DNA from: DATGFK01 sp040007395
Lineage (GTDB): Bacteria; Chloroflexota; Anaerolineae; Aggregatilineales; UBA2796
Direction: 5' to 3'
NCBI GenBank assembly: GCA_040007395.1
Contig: JBDTVG010000028.1
Span: 1-43,965 of the forward strand
Length of the DNA: 43,965 bases
How positions within the stretch are numbered: position 1 is the first letter of the stretch; the number at the start of each line of letters is the position of its first letter. The notes under the pieces are model-generated. The model did no database searches and was not told where the DNA came from. It saw only the letters and a list, made by a program, of their open reading frames with translations. Both the position numbers and the translations under genes were made by a program. Below are positions 43,201 through 43,965 of the stretch, in pieces.

Positions 43201-43965
43201 TTGAAGTAATTGAACAAGCGTTGAGGCCGCTCCGAAAAAACAGCCAGCGGCGTATCGTTGCCCATCGAACTGGTGGGTTCTTCACCAGCGGTCATCATGG
43301 GCAGGATAATCTTTTCAATATCCTCCATGTTGTAGCCAAAGAGCAGTTCAAGTTCGTGCAGTTGTTCGGGGGGCAGTCCCACACTGACCGACTTTTTAAC
43401 TGGAATATCGTCCATTCGGACGCGATGTTTTTTGACCCACTCGGTATAAGGTTTCTGACGGCTGATCGTTTCCTTGATCTCGCCGTCGGGGATGATACGC
43501 CCCGCTTCGGTATCGACCAACAGCAGCTTGCCGGGACGCAGCCGCCCCTTCGATTCGATCTGGTCTGCCGGGAAGGTCTGTACGCCAACCTCGGAGGCCA
43601 TCACGATCAGGCCGTCTTTGGTGATGACGTAGCGCGACGGGCGCAAGCCATTGCGATCCAGTGTGCCGCCAACGTAGCGTCCGTCACAGAAAACAATCGA
43701 GGCGGGGCCGTCCCACGGTTCCATGAACGCCGAATGATACTCATAGAAGTATTTGAGATCGTCGGGGATGGGGTTGTATTTGTTGAACGATTCAGGGATC
43801 AACATCATTAGCGCATGAGGCAACGATCTACCGCCTGCCACCAACAGTTCAAGAATGTTGTCAAACGAGGCCGAGTCGCTTTTGCCCGGTTCGACAATCG
43901 GCAGCAGTTTTTCGATGTCATCGCCAAATAAGGGCGACTCAAGGCTGGACTCGGAAGTCTGTACC
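40209..43965 (-). CDS. gltB: Glutamate synthase large (alpha) subunit, 5' end outside window
   Basis: The frame is open to the window edge; about 1250 of roughly 1500 residues are present. Missing is the N-terminus with the catalytic Cys of the glutaminase domain. Visible in order are the end of the type II amidotransferase domain ([40 protein letters not shown]), the central domain, the FMN-binding synthase domain ([50 protein letters not shown]), the 3Fe-4S motif [20 protein letters not shown], and the C-terminal GXXGXXXG helix domain ([20 protein letters not shown]). It makes glutamate from glutamine and 2-oxoglutarate. Confidence 0.97.
   Translation of the reverse strand, partial: [1251 protein letters not shown]

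Noticed and set aside
42849..43811. 320-residue open frame antisense to gltB
   Set aside because: It mirrors a strongly conserved gltB coding region; codon structure explains the open frame. The same holds for the frames at 41568-42203, 9997-10596, 19629-20345 and 5536-6072.

Overview
The window (about 44 kb) looks like a chromosomal segment of a free-living heterotrophic bacterium, most likely a member of the Chloroflexota. The pointers are Thr/Pro-rich linkers in secreted proteins, a SUMF1 protein with the LGDPRPGVG lead-in motif, an ATPDAMMAAT-type tail on a solute-binding protein, and Gram-positive-style Rsb partner switching. This taxonomic call is an inference from style. No rRNA, tRNA, CRISPR array, transposase or phage gene was seen.

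Layout. (1) 1-7465, plus strand: a 5'-truncated AGE-family epimerase, then an operon in which the glycogen debranching enzyme glgX sits between two STAS anti-sigma-antagonist genes, followed by an RsbW-type HATPase, an RsbU-type SpoIIE phosphatase with a degenerate receiver domain, and a SUMF1-fold protein that overlaps the phosphatase by 98 bp. (2) 7492-14941, minus strand: a compact operon with 3-hydroxyisobutyrate-dehydrogenase-like enzyme, 2-oxoacid dehydrogenase E1 alpha, E1 beta, a DddP-like M24 protein with an altered metal site, E2 with two subunit-binding domains, and a bicupin. It is preceded by an XRE-cupin regulator gene. Related inverted repeats lie upstream of both the regulator and the operon. 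(3) 15158-16691: a decayed LivF fragment, a Liv-type binding protein without signal peptide, and a MITE-like palindromic repeat. (4) 16713-18688: a secreted SH3-repeat protein and a GNAT acetyltransferase, divergently transcribed. (5) 19029-24571: a complete branched-chain amino acid type ABC transporter (binding protein, LivH, LivM, LivG, LivF). (6) 24676-33354: an accessory cell-surface region with a three-module secreted protein whose signal peptide is separated from the rest by a 9-G tract that puts it out of frame, two beta-propeller-like proteins, two further genes that begin with a truncated copy of the same module, a lipoprotein, and a leader repeat present three times. (7) 33564-36055: serB-like and serA genes for serine synthesis; serA has His at the usual catalytic Arg position. 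(8) 36056-38664: a small accessory island flanked by a duplicate of the serA 3' end, with an orphan protein, an FMN reductase, a DUF6194 protein and a SUKH (SMI1/KNR4) protein. (9) 38740-43965, minus strand: gltD and a 5'-truncated gltB for glutamate synthase.

The most unusual parts are the minus-strand 2-oxoacid dehydrogenase/M24/bicupin operon with its shared operator, which looks like a catabolic pathway whose substrate I cannot name, and the modular surface-protein region with a possible poly-G switch. All family assignments were made by reading motifs; no database search was run.
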